A stretch of 64,000 bases of DNA from Phycisphaera sp. (GTDB lineage Bacteria > Planctomycetota > Phycisphaerae > Phycisphaerales > UBA1924). A model generated the notes under the pieces. That model was not told the DNA's origin and did not search any database. It saw only the letters and a list, made by a program, of their open reading frames with translations. The stretch is taken from assembly GCA_003712165.1 (NCBI GenBank), contig RHLH01000001.1:2391575-2455574 (forward strand). The letters are read 5' to 3'. The translations under genes were made by a program, and so were the position numbers. Each line of letters starts with the position of its first letter. Positions within the stretch are counted from its first letter, which is position 1. Shown one piece after another: positions 50,343-59,761 of the stretch.

Positions 50343-50966
50343 TCAGCTTTGTGAAGTATCGCTCTCGAGCGCCGCGGCACCGATCGTCTCCAGGACGCCG
50401 AGCGCCCTGTCCGCGGATCTGCGAAAGTAGTTGTACGGGAACAGCACAATGAGCGCGATCACGAGCCCGAACGCGGTTGTATAGAGCGCCTCAGAAATAC
50501 CGACGGCCATCGCTGCAGGATCGGTCACCTGCTCCGCGTTCCCAAGCAGCCCGAAGCTTTTGATGATTCCTGTCACCGTTCCAAGGATGCCCAGCATTGG
50601 GGCCGCGGTGATCGTGGTCGACAAGAAAGGGAGGTATCGCTCGAGCCCGGGCCTCACAGTCTCGGCGCCCGCGAGCACCGCGCTCTCTGCGATCCGCCCC
50701 CGGCTGCTGTTGTCGAGGATCGCCGAAACGAACTGACCGAGCAGCCCCGCCCCGGCCTGTCTTGCCAGTGCGGACTCGTTGCTTGAGCGAAGGGCGTCGG
50801 CGACTTTACGGATCCGGTCGGCGGACAAATTCCGGCGCACCCGTGAGAAATACAGCAGACGCTCGAGGCAGAGCGCAAATGAAACCATGCTCAGGGCAGC
50901 TAGAGGCCAGGCCACCCAGCCCGCCGCCGAGAACAACTCACCTGCCTGTCGGATCGTCTCGCCCAT
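50343..50966 (-). CDS. MotA/TolQ/ExbB-family proton channel protein
   Basis: A 207-residue three-helix membrane protein. Helix 1 is VAWPLAALSMVSFALCLERLLYF. A cytosolic helical loop follows, then helices 2 and 3 in the conserved block LPFLSTTITAAPMLGILGTVTGIIKSF and GISEALYTTAFGLVIALIVLFPYNYF. The family powers outer-membrane energy transfer or motility using the proton gradient, together with ExbD/TolR or MotB. No such partner is adjacent. ATG 50966 is preferred. A TTG at 51017 would extend it by 17 residues to within 8 bp of the divergent ispA start. Confidence 0.88.
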   Translation of the reverse strand: MGETIRQAGELFSAAGWVAWPLAALSMVSFALCLERLLYFSRVRRNLSADRIRKVADALRSSNESALARQAGAGLLGQFVSAILDNSSRGRIAESAVLAGAETVRPGLERYLPFLSTTITAAPMLGILGTVTGIIKSFGLLGNAEQVTDPAAMAVGISEALYTTAFGLVIALIVLFPYNYFRRSADRALGVLETIGAAALESDTSQS

Positions 50967-51025
50967 AGGTTGCCCGTACTGTACACCCAAGAGCACTTCG
51001 GACACGGAGGCCGCCAATCCGCGAC

Positions 51026-51904
51026 ATGGCAGACATCTCGACCCCCGTGAGCAAGATCAACGACGAGCTTGCCAAGCAGATCGACGGCGCTGGTCTGGGC
51101 GGGGATTTCTCGATTGGGCTGCACGAGGCGATGAAGTATGCCGTGCTGGGTGGGGGCAAGAGACTCCGTCCTCTCTTGGTCTGGCACTGCTGCGCTGCCG
51201 TCGGCGGTCAGCCTGACGCATGCCTCCCAGCCGCGGCCTCGGTTGAGTTCATCCACGCGTTCAGTCTCGTGCATGACGACCTTCCATCGATGGATGACGA
51301 CGACCTCCGGCGCGGACGCCCAACACTGCACATCCATACATCCGAAGCGATGGCACTGCTGGCCGGTGATGCGCTGCTCAATCTCGCGTTCGGGACGATC
51401 GTGCAGAGCAAAGTCTCACACGAACGCCGCACGAGTCTCGTGCAGGAACTCGCCGCGGGGTGCTCGGGGATGATCTCGGGTCAGATCTTTGACTCGATCC
51501 CCGACGCAGACCCACCGATCGCCGAGCGTGCTCGACTCGACAGAATCCACAGGAACAAGACGGGTGCACTCATCCGCGCGTCATGCCGAATAGGCGCGAT
51601 CTGTGGCCGGGCCGGCGACGATGAACTGGACTCGCTCACGATCTACGCCGATCGGATCGGTCTGATGTTCCAGGCGATCGATGACCTGATCGACGTCGAG
51701 CAGAGCGCTGAGGTGACCGGCAAGCGGACAGGGAAGGACGCCGAGGCCGGGAAGCTGACCTATCCGGGGCTTCTGGGGATCGAGGAGACCCGCGCGGAGG
51801 TGAGCCGGATGCACGCGGAGGCGACCGAAGCGATCCGGGCCTTGGGAAATCGAGCGGATCCTCTCCTGTCGATTGCGGCATTTATTGCCGAGAGAGACCG
51901 ATAA
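51026..51904 (+). CDS. ispA: Polyprenyl synthetase (farnesyl/geranylgeranyl diphosphate synthase)
   Basis: A 292-residue trans-prenyltransferase that condenses IPP with allylic diphosphates. The first aspartate motif is HDDLPSMDDDDLRRGRPT (DDxxxxD with a short insert, the bacterial type II farnesyl pattern). The second is FQAIDDLIDVEQ. GGGKRLRPLLV binds IPP, and GKDAEAGKLTYP is typical of IspA. Chain length cannot be assigned with certainty, but FPP or GGPP is likely. It lies upstream of dxs, and the two would work in one isoprenoid pathway, though a hairpin and a promoter lie between them. Confidence 0.93.
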   Translation: MADISTPVSKINDELAKQIDGAGLGGDFSIGLHEAMKYAVLGGGKRLRPLLVWHCCAAVGGQPDACLPAAASVEFIHAFSLVHDDLPSMDDDDLRRGRPTLHIHTSEAMALLAGDALLNLAFGTIVQSKVSHERRTSLVQELAAGCSGMISGQIFDSIPDADPPIAERARLDRIHRNKTGALIRASCRIGAICGRAGDDELDSLTIYADRIGLMFQAIDDLIDVEQSAEVTGKRTGKDAEAGKLTYPGLLGIEETRAEVSRMHAEATEAIRALGNRADPLLSIAAFIAERDR

Positions 51905-51921
51905 GGCCCGAAATCGGGCCT
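51904..51921 (+). terminator. Hairpin overlapping the ispA stop
   Basis: AGGCCCGA-AA-TCGGGCCT is a perfect 8-bp inverted repeat that begins in the stop codon. It lacks a T-run, so it may be a weak terminator or a 3'-end stabiliser. A good promoter follows 20 bp later. Confidence 0.35.
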
Positions 51922-51940
51922 GGAAGCCCGTATCGCTCGG

Positions 51941-51970
51941 TTGGTAAGCATACAGTTGTTTCAGTATAAT
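51941..51970 (+). promoter_or_regulatory. Promoter of dxs
   Basis: TTGGTA at 51941-51946 (four of six) and a perfect TATAAT at 51965-51970, spaced 18 bp, in an AT-richer patch. Transcription would begin near 51977, giving a leader of about 105 nt that includes a small perfect hairpin, GTGTTCG-C-CGAACAC. No known riboswitch core is seen. Confidence 0.6.
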
Positions 51971-52081
51971 TTGAAAACGAATCGCGATTGCGTGTTCGCC
52001 GAACACATCGGGGCGAGTAAGCGAAACACAGCGGCGTGGAGACAATTATTCGACAACCCAGGCCTGCCTGAGCGAGAGATC

Positions 52082-54079
52082 ATGAGATACCTGCCCAATA
52101 TCAAGAGCCCCGCAGACCTCCGGAAGCTGTCCGTCAAAGAGCTCCCAGAGCTTGCGCAGGAGATCCGCTCGGCGATCATCGAACAGGTCTCGAAGACCGG
52201 GGGCCACCTTGCGCCGAATCTCGGCGTCGTCGAGCTCACGCTGGCGATGCACTACGTCTTCGACTTCGGGCACGATCGGCTGCTCTTTGATGTCGGGCAC
52301 CAGTGCTACCCGCACAAGCTCATCACGGGCCGATTCGAAAAACTCGAAAGACTCCGCACCCGCGAGGGCATGGCTGGCTTCCCCGATCCGAACGAGAGCC
52401 CTTACGACCTGTTCAGTGTCGGGCACGCCGGCACCGGCATCTCGACCGCTGTCGGGATGGCGAGGGGCGACACGCTCAGCGAACAGGCCTTCGACCAGAA
52501 AACCAACCCCGACGGCCGCCGTGTCGTCACACTGATCGGTGACGCCTCGATCGTCAATGGCCTCGCGATGGAAGGCCTGAACAACGCGGGCACCCTCAAG
52601 AGGCAGTTCCTTGTCGTTCTCAATGACAACGGCATGAGCATCGCAAAGCCCCAGGGCGCGATGGCGCAGTACTTCGATCGTGTCAGGCTCAGCCACACCT
52701 ACACGGACTTCAAGAAGTCTGCGGGAAAGATCCTCGACAGCCTGCCCGGCGGCTCGCTCTTGAAAGATGCGTACCACAGAACGGGCGAGGCAACAAAGGC
52801 AGTCATCGCCGAGAACTCGTGGTTCGAGCACTTCGGCCTCGTCACGGTCGGCCCGATCGACGGGCACAACCTGCCCGAGCTCATCGAGTTCCTGAGCGAG
52901 GCACGCGAGTTTGACCGCCCGATGGTGCTGCACGTCAAGACTGTCAAGGGCAAGGGGCTGGACATCGCCGAGGACGATGCCACTATGTTCCACTCACCCA
53001 AACCCTTCAGCGTGGAGCGCGACGAGAAGCTCGGCTGCCGGGTCGAGATCCCCTCGTCTGGCAGATCATTCACGGCGTCGTTCGCTGACGCGATGGTCGA
53101 TCTGATGGAGCGGGACGACAAGATCGTCGCCGCGACAGCCGCGATGCCCGACGGCACGGGCACGACACCCGTCTTGGAGAAGTTCCCCGAGCGCGTGTGG
53201 GACACGGGCATCTGCGAGAGCCACGCGATGGACATGATGGCCGGCCTCGCGAAGACCGGCTTCAAGCCCTTCTTCGCGGTGTACGCGACGTTCTTCCAGC
53301 GCGCGTTCGATCAGGCGTTCCAGGAAGCGGCGCTTCAGGGACTGCCCGTCCGCCTCTGCCTCGACCGAGCGGGGCTTGTGGGCGGCGACGGTGCCGTGCA
53401 CCACGGGTTCTGCGACACCGCGCTGCTCCGCACGCTCCCAGACGCCGCGATCACGGCTGCGATCGACGAGCCGAGCCTCCGCGCATCTCTCGAGTTCATG
53501 CGCAGCTACGACGCCGGGCTCAGCAGCGTGCGCTACCCACGCGACAACGTCTCGGAAGCGCTCGCCGAGCAGGGCTGTCCCGCCTTCGAACTCGGGAAGG
53601 CACGGAACCTGACACCCGATCTCGATCCGCAGACAGACGATATCGACGTTGCGGTGCTCGGATTCGGCACACCCGCGATCGCGGCACTGGAAGCCGCGGG
53701 CTCGCTCGCGGACAACTACCGCGTCGCCGTCTTCGATGCAAGATTCGCCAAGCCCGTCGATGAGAAACTCATCAGGACACTGCTTCAGCGCAAGATCCCG
53801 GTTGTCACGGTCGAGGAGCACGCACCGATGGGTGGGTTTGGCTCTGCGGTCATAGACGCTGCGAACAGCCTGAAGCTTGATGCCTCGCGGGTGATAAGGC
53901 TCTCGTTGCCCGATTCGTGGGTCTTGCAGGATTCTCGCTCGGCGCAGCTCGCAGAAACGGGCCTCGACCAGGCGGGCATCGCCCGGGCGATCAGGGTCGC
54001 TGCGAACGGCGCCGACGATACTCACGAGGCGTCCGCGACCGTTGAGGTGAAGGAAGCACCCAGCAAGGCCGCGCGTTAG
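52082..54079 (+). CDS. dxs: 1-deoxy-D-xylulose-5-phosphate synthase
   Basis: A 665-residue TPP enzyme, first step of the MEP isoprenoid pathway: pyruvate plus glyceraldehyde 3-phosphate gives DXP. The sequence has SKTGGHLAPNLGVVELTLAMHYVFDF, DVGHQCYPHKLITGR, the TPP-binding GDASIVNGLAMEGLNNAG followed by LNDNGMSIAKPQGA, GPIDGHNLPELIEFL, VKTVKGKGLDIAEDD, the E-containing GICESHAMDMMAGLAKTGFKP, YATFFQRAFDQ and LDRAGLVGGDGAVHHG. It is a little longer than usual (about 620), with an extended C-terminal tail. ATG 52082 is chosen; the frame opens at 51941. nadK follows. Confidence 0.96.
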   Translation: MRYLPNIKSPADLRKLSVKELPELAQEIRSAIIEQVSKTGGHLAPNLGVVELTLAMHYVFDFGHDRLLFDVGHQCYPHKLITGRFEKLERLRTREGMAGFPDPNESPYDLFSVGHAGTGISTAVGMARGDTLSEQAFDQKTNPDGRRVVTLIGDASIVNGLAMEGLNNAGTLKRQFLVVLNDNGMSIAKPQGAMAQYFDRVRLSHTYTDFKKSAGKILDSLPGGSLLKDAYHRTGEATKAVIAENSWFEHFGLVTVGPIDGHNLPELIEFLSEAREFDRPMVLHVKTVKGKGLDIAEDDATMFHSPKPFSVERDEKLGCRVEIPSSGRSFTASFADAMVDLMERDDKIVAATAAMPDGTGTTPVLEKFPERVWDTGICESHAMDMMAGLAKTGFKPFFAVYATFFQRAFDQAFQEAALQGLPVRLCLDRAGLVGGDGAVHHGFCDTALLRTLPDAAITAAIDEPSLRASLEFMRSYDAGLSSVRYPRDNVSEALAEQGCPAFELGKARNLTPDLDPQTDDIDVAVLGFGTPAIAALEAAGSLADNYRVAVFDARFAKPVDEKLIRTLLQRKIPVVTVEEHAPMGGFGSAVIDAANSLKLDASRVIRLSLPDSWVLQDSRSAQLAETGLDQAGIARAIRVAANGADDTHEASATVEVKEAPSKAAR

Positions 54080-54129
54080 TCTGTCTCCCATTTGGCGCAG
54101 CGATGCGCCGCTCTCTGGGAAGGGCGTGC

Positions 54130-55008
54130 ATGACAGTTTCCAAGCGATCGACGCTCTTGGTCGTCAACTCGGACAAGCCGGACGCCCAAGAAGCGTCGAA
54201 GGAACTCGCGGCGCTCATCAGAGAGCACGGCGAACTTATCGGGCAAATTCCTTCTGCGAGCGGGAAGCTTCCAAAAGAAGCCGAGAACGCGGAACTCATC
54301 GTTGTACTCGGCGGTGATGGAACACTCTTGGGTGAGGGGCGCCGGTTTGCGAACGGACGCGCGCCGCTGCTTGGCGTAAACGTCGGCAAACTCGGCTTCC
54401 TCGCAGAGTTTGATCTTGCGACGATCCGCGAACAGGCGGCAACGCTCTTTGGCACCGGCGATCTGCGAACTCGGATCGTGCCGCTGCTCGACGTGGAGAT
54501 CACAGGCCGCAACGGCGCATCAGAATTAGTCGGCAGCGCGATGAACGAGGCGGTTGTGACTGCGGGTCCGCCCTATCGCGTGATCGAACTCGGCATCCGG
54601 ATCAACGGCACCAAGGGACCTGCCGTTCGGGGTGACGGGCTGATCATTTCCACCTCGCTCGGCTCAACCGCGTACAACGTCTCGGCGGGCGGTCCGATCG
54701 TGCACCCGATGGTCGATGCGACAGTCATCACACCGATCGCGGCGCACTCGCTCGCGTTCAGGCCCATCGCGGTGCCGGGCGACAGCGTGATCGAGTTGGA
54801 TCCGATTCAGATCAACGAGAGTGACACCGAGGGCACGACATTGGTCCTCGACGGGCAGATCCAGCGGCGCATCACGAGCAACCAGCGTGTGCGTATCACG
54901 CGCGCAGCCCGAGCCGTCGAACTCGTCGTCAACCAGAGCAGTGACTACTGGGACACGCTCGTGGGCAAGCTTCACTGGGGAAAGCAGCCTACCTACGGCA
55001 GCCAGTAA
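54130..55008 (+). CDS. nadK: NAD kinase
   Basis: A 292-residue ATP-NAD kinase that makes NADP. The GGDGTLLGEGRR loop, VNVGKLGFLAEFD, AMNEAVVTAG (NE/D motif) and STSLGSTAYNVSAGGPIVHP are all present. The usual TPTGSTAY is STSLGSTAY. The C-terminal strand FRPIAVPGDSVIEL and VLDGQIQRR fit the family. ATG 54130 (TVSKRSTLLVVNS) is chosen over the open frame from 54103. It follows dxs by 50 bp and could be co-transcribed. DXP reductoisomerase uses NADPH, but that link is only suggestive. Confidence 0.93.
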   Translation: MTVSKRSTLLVVNSDKPDAQEASKELAALIREHGELIGQIPSASGKLPKEAENAELIVVLGGDGTLLGEGRRFANGRAPLLGVNVGKLGFLAEFDLATIREQAATLFGTGDLRTRIVPLLDVEITGRNGASELVGSAMNEAVVTAGPPYRVIELGIRINGTKGPAVRGDGLIISTSLGSTAYNVSAGGPIVHPMVDATVITPIAAHSLAFRPIAVPGDSVIELDPIQINESDTEGTTLVLDGQIQRRITSNQRVRITRAARAVELVVNQSSDYWDTLVGKLHWGKQPTYGSQ

Positions 55009-55018
55009 ACCCTTTCAT

Positions 55019-58000
55019 CTAACTCGCTATTGCGCCGCTCTGCGCGGGTTCGGTACGCCTGCCTAGCAGCTCGCCCAAGCCTCGCGACATGTCGATCACC
55101 AGACCGAGCAGCAGCGGCACCAGCAGCAGTGTGAACACTGTCGACACGAGCAGCCCCCCTACCACGACAGACCCGAGGCCTCTGTACATCTCCGAGCCTG
55201 CGCCGGGCATGAGAACGAGCGGAAGCATGCCGCCGATGGAGGTCATCGTGCTCATGAAGATCGGACGCACACGTGTGCGGACGCTCTCGGAGATCGCCTC
55301 GGCCGGGGACATGGGCCCGATCGGATCTTCACCTTCGTCGGTGCGACCACGCATGAAGTTCAGCGACTGGTGCACAAGCAGGATCGCGTTGTTCACCACG
55401 ACACCGATCAGGATGACGAACCCGAGCATCGTGAGGACGTCGAGTTGCTGTGTCGGCACGATCGGGTTCTGGGCTGTGATGTCGTGCACGATCTTGAGGG
55501 CGATGAACCCGCCGACCACGGCGAGCGGAACGCTGAACATGATCACGAACGGGTATACGAAGCTCTCGAACAACGCGCACATCAACAGGTACGTCACCGC
55601 GAGCGACCAGATGAACCTGGCGAGCATGAGGTACGGCATCGAGGCTACTCCAAAGAGCAGGATGCCGATGCACCCAAGCAGCAGCAGCGCGCCGATCCCG
55701 CCGTAACCGAAGGCGGCTCGCCCGGTCGTGACAGCGCGGATGAAACCGACGATTGCCACTACGAAGCCAATGATGCCAAGCAGCATGGCGATGTACTTTC
55801 CAGCCTTTGATACGCCGGTATCAGCGGTATCAGTTGCTGTCCCAAAGAGCGCGGCCTGGACCTCGTCGAGCTTCGCTGCCGTGCCCTCGAGCCTGACGCG
55901 CATCGTCCGGTCAATCATCCCGGCCTCACGCACCGGCGCGACAAACTCGTTCTCGATCTGCTCCATCACATCCTGAACCGCGACTCCGGGCGGGGGCGTG
56001 ATGTCGATGCTGACCGCCGAGAGCTCTTCGATGCGCTGGATCGATTGCGGCGCCAGCGAACGCTTCACCTCGACGAGCGTGTCGAGGGGGACCGTCGGAC
56101 CCCTGGGAGTGGCAACGGGGATCGTTGCCATCTCTTCTAGGTAATCGAGCTGACCACCCGCGGGGAGCACAACCATGTCGACGGCTTCTCCCGCGAGGAT
56201 GTAGTCATCAACAAACGCCCCATCAAAGAGGCTTCGCACGGCAACGCCGACGTCTCTTGGTCTGAGGCCAAGCTCGCGTGCTTCGCGTGTGAGCTGAACG
56301 CGGATCTCGGGCTGGTTGAGGTTGTAGTTGGATGGGTTCGCCTGGACTCGGCCGTAGCCGTAGCTCTCGTTGCTCACCGCGTTCATGAACACGGCTTGCG
56401 CCGCGGCAACAACTCTCTCGAGATCAGGTCCAGATATCTCGATGTTGACGGTGTTCCCGCCCCCGAAGCCTCGGCCGAAGATCGATGCCTGGCTCGCCCC
56501 GCCGTAGGTGTCGGGGAGCTGGTTCATCGAGTTTGTCAGCAGCTGCCCGATCGGGACAACCACCTGTGGGTCGGTGCTTGTGCCGCCCACGAACATGCCA
56601 TCACCGAACGCACCGATGAAGAAGTTCTCCATCAGCACCGGGTCATAGCTGAACCCCGATTCGCCCTGCCCCGACGAGATCGGGTCGAGACCGGCGAGCT
56701 CGCTGTTGCCCTTCATGTAGGGCAGCACACGGGCTTCGATGCGCTCGGCGAAGTCGATCTTCTCGTCAACACTCAGCCCCGGGGGGATTAGCATGCCCCC
56801 GAACACCAGGTTCTGGTTGCCGGCGGGCAGGTAGTCCATGGGCGGGACGACCGAGTACGCGGCGAAGAGACTCGCGGCCGTCATCACGACGATGATCGCC
56901 GGTCGCAGTGTCCATCCGAGCACTCCTCGCTGGATGCCTCGCATAAACGAAGCCAAGAAGTTGATAAAGCCCGCGAAAAACGCGTTGAGACCGAAGAGTC
57001 CATCGATCTGCTTGCGGATGCCTGATTTCTCACGCTCTTTGTTGTGGGGCTTGAGCCACCTTGAGCACGCGGCGGGGATGACGGTCATCGAAACAACAAG
57101 CGAGATCAGAACCGAGCCGACGATCGCGATGGAGATGTCGCGGAAAAGCTGACCCGCTTCTTCCTGAATGGTCAGCACGGGCACAAACACTGCGGCGGTC
57201 GTGAGCGTCGAGGCGAGCACCGCGCCCCAGACCTCCCGGCCTCCCTCGTACGCGGCTTTCATCGGCGAGAGCCCGCCCTGGTACCGGCGGTAGATGTTCT
57301 CAAGCACAACGATCGCGTTGTCCACAACCATGCCCACCGCGAACGCGATGCCCGCGAGCGAGATCACATTGAGCGTGCGACCAAGTGCCAGCAGGATGAG
57401 GAACGTCCCGATGACCGAGATCGGGATCGCAAGCGCCACGATGCCCGTTGTCGTGAACGAACGGAGAAAGACCAGCAGCACGATCGCCGCGATCCCGCCT
57501 CCGATCCAGAGGTTCTGAGTGACGAGATTGATCGACGAGTCGATATACACGGTTTCGTCGTAGACCTGCCGCATGCGCAGGTGCGGGCCGGCGTCGCCCC
57601 CGATGTTTGGAAGCACACTGGACCGGACCGTGTCGAGCTCGACGCGGAGGTCCTCCATGATGTCGATGACGTTCGCATTGGTCTGACGGATGACGGGGAT
57701 CGCGATCGAGGGGTGACCGAACGAGCGAACGAATCCCCGCAGCTTGGTGTGCCCGATCTCGACCGTCGCGACATCGCGGACGTAGACGGGCCTGCCTTCA
57801 CGGATGGCAACGACGCTCGAGAGCACATCTTCCTCGGACTCGAACTGCCCGACGACGCGAACCCGGTAGTCGCGCTTGCCCTCGGCGATCGTGCCCGCGG
57901 ATGTGTTGACGTTCTCACGGCGGAGCGCATCGAGCAGATCCGCAATATTGAGACCGCGCTGGGCGAGTTTTTCGTTGTCGGCGAGCACTCGGACTTCTCG

Positions 58001-58567
58001 CTCGCGTCCGCCGTAGACGTTGACCTCCGCGACACCGTCGATGCGTTCGAGCATCGGGCGGATCTCTTTGTCGATCGGGTCGAAGAGCGTGGTGATGTCG
58101 AAATCGGGGAACTGCTCGATGTAATCGGGGTCGAGATCGATGATGATCCAGGCGATCGATGTTTCGACGGCGCCGCTGGCGTCCTTGATCGTGGGCTCGT
58201 CGACCTCATCCGGGTAATCGGGCACCTGGCGGAGCGCATCGGAGACTTCCTGCAGCGCGCGGGTGATGTCCGAACCGAGGTAGAACTCGAGCGTGATCGA
58301 CGAAGCGCCCTCGGAGCTCGTCGATCGCATCGTCTTCAGGTTCGAGATGTTCTTGAGCTGCTCTTCCTGTTCCTTGGTGATCTCGTCAACGATCTCCTCG
58401 GGCGACCTGCCGGGCCAGCTCGTCTCGACCGTGACGATCGGGTAGTCGACGGTCGGGGTGAGCTGGATGGGGATCGCCGTCAGGCCGATGAGCCCGAACA
58501 TCACGAGCAGCAGCGCGCCGACGGTGACACCGACCGGCCTGCTGATGGAGAGTCCAACAACGTTCAT
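55019..58567 (-). CDS. RND efflux permease (HAE1-like) with extra membrane segments
   Basis: An 1182-residue inner-membrane proton/drug antiporter of the AcrB type. It has the N-terminus LSISRPVGVTVGALLLVMFG, the porter signature ITKEQEEQLKNISNLKTMRS, the helix-4 motif AFAVGMVVDNAIVVLENIYR with its proton-relay Asp, and LIGVVVNNAILLVHQ in the second half. It is about 130 residues longer than AcrB. Much of the excess is a segment before helix 8 with two extra hydrophobic stretches (about 925-945, IAMLLGIIGFVVAIVGF, and about 952-972, GIGALLLLGCIGILLFG), so the chain may have 14 membrane helices. It lies 3 bp after the adaptor gene. Confidence 0.92.
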   Translation of the reverse strand: MNVVGLSISRPVGVTVGALLLVMFGLIGLTAIPIQLTPTVDYPIVTVETSWPGRSPEEIVDEITKEQEEQLKNISNLKTMRSTSSEGASSITLEFYLGSDITRALQEVSDALRQVPDYPDEVDEPTIKDASGAVETSIAWIIIDLDPDYIEQFPDFDITTLFDPIDKEIRPMLERIDGVAEVNVYGGREREVRVLADNEKLAQRGLNIADLLDALRRENVNTSAGTIAEGKRDYRVRVVGQFESEEDVLSSVVAIREGRPVYVRDVATVEIGHTKLRGFVRSFGHPSIAIPVIRQTNANVIDIMEDLRVELDTVRSSVLPNIGGDAGPHLRMRQVYDETVYIDSSINLVTQNLWIGGGIAAIVLLVFLRSFTTTGIVALAIPISVIGTFLILLALGRTLNVISLAGIAFAVGMVVDNAIVVLENIYRRYQGGLSPMKAAYEGGREVWGAVLASTLTTAAVFVPVLTIQEEAGQLFRDISIAIVGSVLISLVVSMTVIPAACSRWLKPHNKEREKSGIRKQIDGLFGLNAFFAGFINFLASFMRGIQRGVLGWTLRPAIIVVMTAASLFAAYSVVPPMDYLPAGNQNLVFGGMLIPPGLSVDEKIDFAERIEARVLPYMKGNSELAGLDPISSGQGESGFSYDPVLMENFFIGAFGDGMFVGGTSTDPQVVVPIGQLLTNSMNQLPDTYGGASQASIFGRGFGGGNTVNIEISGPDLERVVAAAQAVFMNAVSNESYGYGRVQANPSNYNLNQPEIRVQLTREARELGLRPRDVGVAVRSLFDGAFVDDYILAGEAVDMVVLPAGGQLDYLEEMATIPVATPRGPTVPLDTLVEVKRSLAPQSIQRIEELSAVSIDITPPPGVAVQDVMEQIENEFVAPVREAGMIDRTMRVRLEGTAAKLDEVQAALFGTATDTADTGVSKAGKYIAMLLGIIGFVVAIVGFIRAVTTGRAAFGYGGIGALLLLGCIGILLFGVASMPYLMLARFIWSLAVTYLLMCALFESFVYPFVIMFSVPLAVVGGFIALKIVHDITAQNPIVPTQQLDVLTMLGFVILIGVVVNNAILLVHQSLNFMRGRTDEGEDPIGPMSPAEAISESVRTRVRPIFMSTMTSIGGMLPLVLMPGAGSEMYRGLGSVVVGGLLVSTVFTLLLVPLLLGLVIDMSRGLGELLGRRTEPAQSGAIAS

Positions 58568-58570
58568 CGA

Positions 58571-59761
58571 TCAGCCCCCTTGCAGTGTTTCCTCGGTCGG
58601 CTCTTCATCCGCCTGCTCTTCTTTGGAACGGGTGTGCGCCGTTGCGCTGACATCGATGAGCGGCTGCATCGGGAACATGCGCTCGTTGCCCTCGACGACG
58701 AGTTGCATACCCGGTTGAAGCCCGCCCTGGCGGATTGCAACGCGGTCACCGACCGCAAACTGGCGCGAGATGCGCATGGGTGCGGCGACCTGGTCGAACG
58801 GGATCTCAGGCATTTCATTCGGTACAGCCATGTACACGAACTCGCCCGCGTCGTCGCGAAGGATCGCGTCTTTGGAGACCGTGAGCATCTGCGTCCGCTG
58901 ACCAGTCGGGATCATGGCGGTCACGCTCATGCCGGGTTTAAGAAGGCCCGACTCGTTGGGCACCGAGATTCTGACGGGGAAGAGCCTGCTGAGCGGGTCT
59001 ACTTCGGGGACGATCTGCCGAACTGTTCCCTGAACCTCGCCGCCCATCGCGGGGATGTGCACCATGACGGTGCTCCCGACGCCTGCCATGCGCTCAACCG
59101 ATGCTTCGGGGACATCGACCCACGCCTCGATCGACGCGACCGAGTAGAGCTCGACGACCTGATCGCCCTCTCCGATCCATTCGCCGACGTCGGTCGAGGT
59201 CGAGACGACCTTCGCGTCGAAGGGAGCGCGGATAACCATGTCCTCGACCCGCTGCTTGTCGAGCGCGAGTCTGGCCTCGGCTGCTGCAACATCGGCTTCG
59301 GAGCTCAGGAGCCTCGCCTGCGCCGACGCGAGATCGACGCGGGCGTCGTCGAACTCCTGACTCGACGCCGACGCCTGGTTGAGGAGCGACTCGTAACGCT
59401 CGTAGTCCAGCTTCGCGCGTTCGAGCTCGGCCTCCCGCTCGGCAACGGTTGCCTTGCGTGCTGCAACGCTCGCTTCGGCGCTGGCGACCGTGAGCTCGGC
59501 GAGCACGCTGTCGAGCCGCGCGATCACCTGCCCTTTGGTAACATCGTCGCCCGCGCGAACACCGAGTTCGAGCACGAGTCCCTGCTCACGGGCCGCGAGT
59601 CTCGACCGCTGGAACGCGCGGAGCTCGCCCGTGACGCGTCGCATGCGTTCGAGATCCTGCATCCTGACCTCGTCGAGCACAACGTTCGCCGGCGGCTGCG
59701 CGAGCGCGCCCGATGCGATGCTCGTGAGCAAGGCCACCACGATTCCGATTGCGTTTCTCAC
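58571..59761 (-). CDS. RND efflux periplasmic adaptor (membrane fusion protein)
   Basis: A 396-residue HlyD/AcrA-class adaptor. A signal peptide (NAIGIVVALLTSIASGALA) precedes a barrel-sandwich half with RSRLAAREQGLVLELGVRAGDDVTKGQVIARLD. A long alpha-hairpin follows (AEASVAARKATVAEREAELE, ASAQARLLSSEADVAAAEAR), then the returning lipoyl half IRAPFDAKVVSTSTDVGEWI, a beta-barrel (GSTVMVHIPAMGGEVQGTVR) and a membrane-proximal end. No lipobox is evident. It links the RND pump to an outer-membrane channel. No TolC gene is adjacent. Its start overlaps the marR stop by 4 bp, so the three genes form one operon. Confidence 0.92.
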   Translation of the reverse strand: MRNAIGIVVALLTSIASGALAQPPANVVLDEVRMQDLERMRRVTGELRAFQRSRLAAREQGLVLELGVRAGDDVTKGQVIARLDSVLAELTVASAEASVAARKATVAEREAELERAKLDYERYESLLNQASASSQEFDDARVDLASAQARLLSSEADVAAAEARLALDKQRVEDMVIRAPFDAKVVSTSTDVGEWIGEGDQVVELYSVASIEAWVDVPEASVERMAGVGSTVMVHIPAMGGEVQGTVRQIVPEVDPLSRLFPVRISVPNESGLLKPGMSVTAMIPTGQRTQMLTVSKDAILRDDAGEFVYMAVPNEMPEIPFDQVAAPMRISRQFAVGDRVAIRQGGLQPGMQLVVEGNERMFPMQPLIDVSATAHTRSKEEQADEEPTEETLQGG

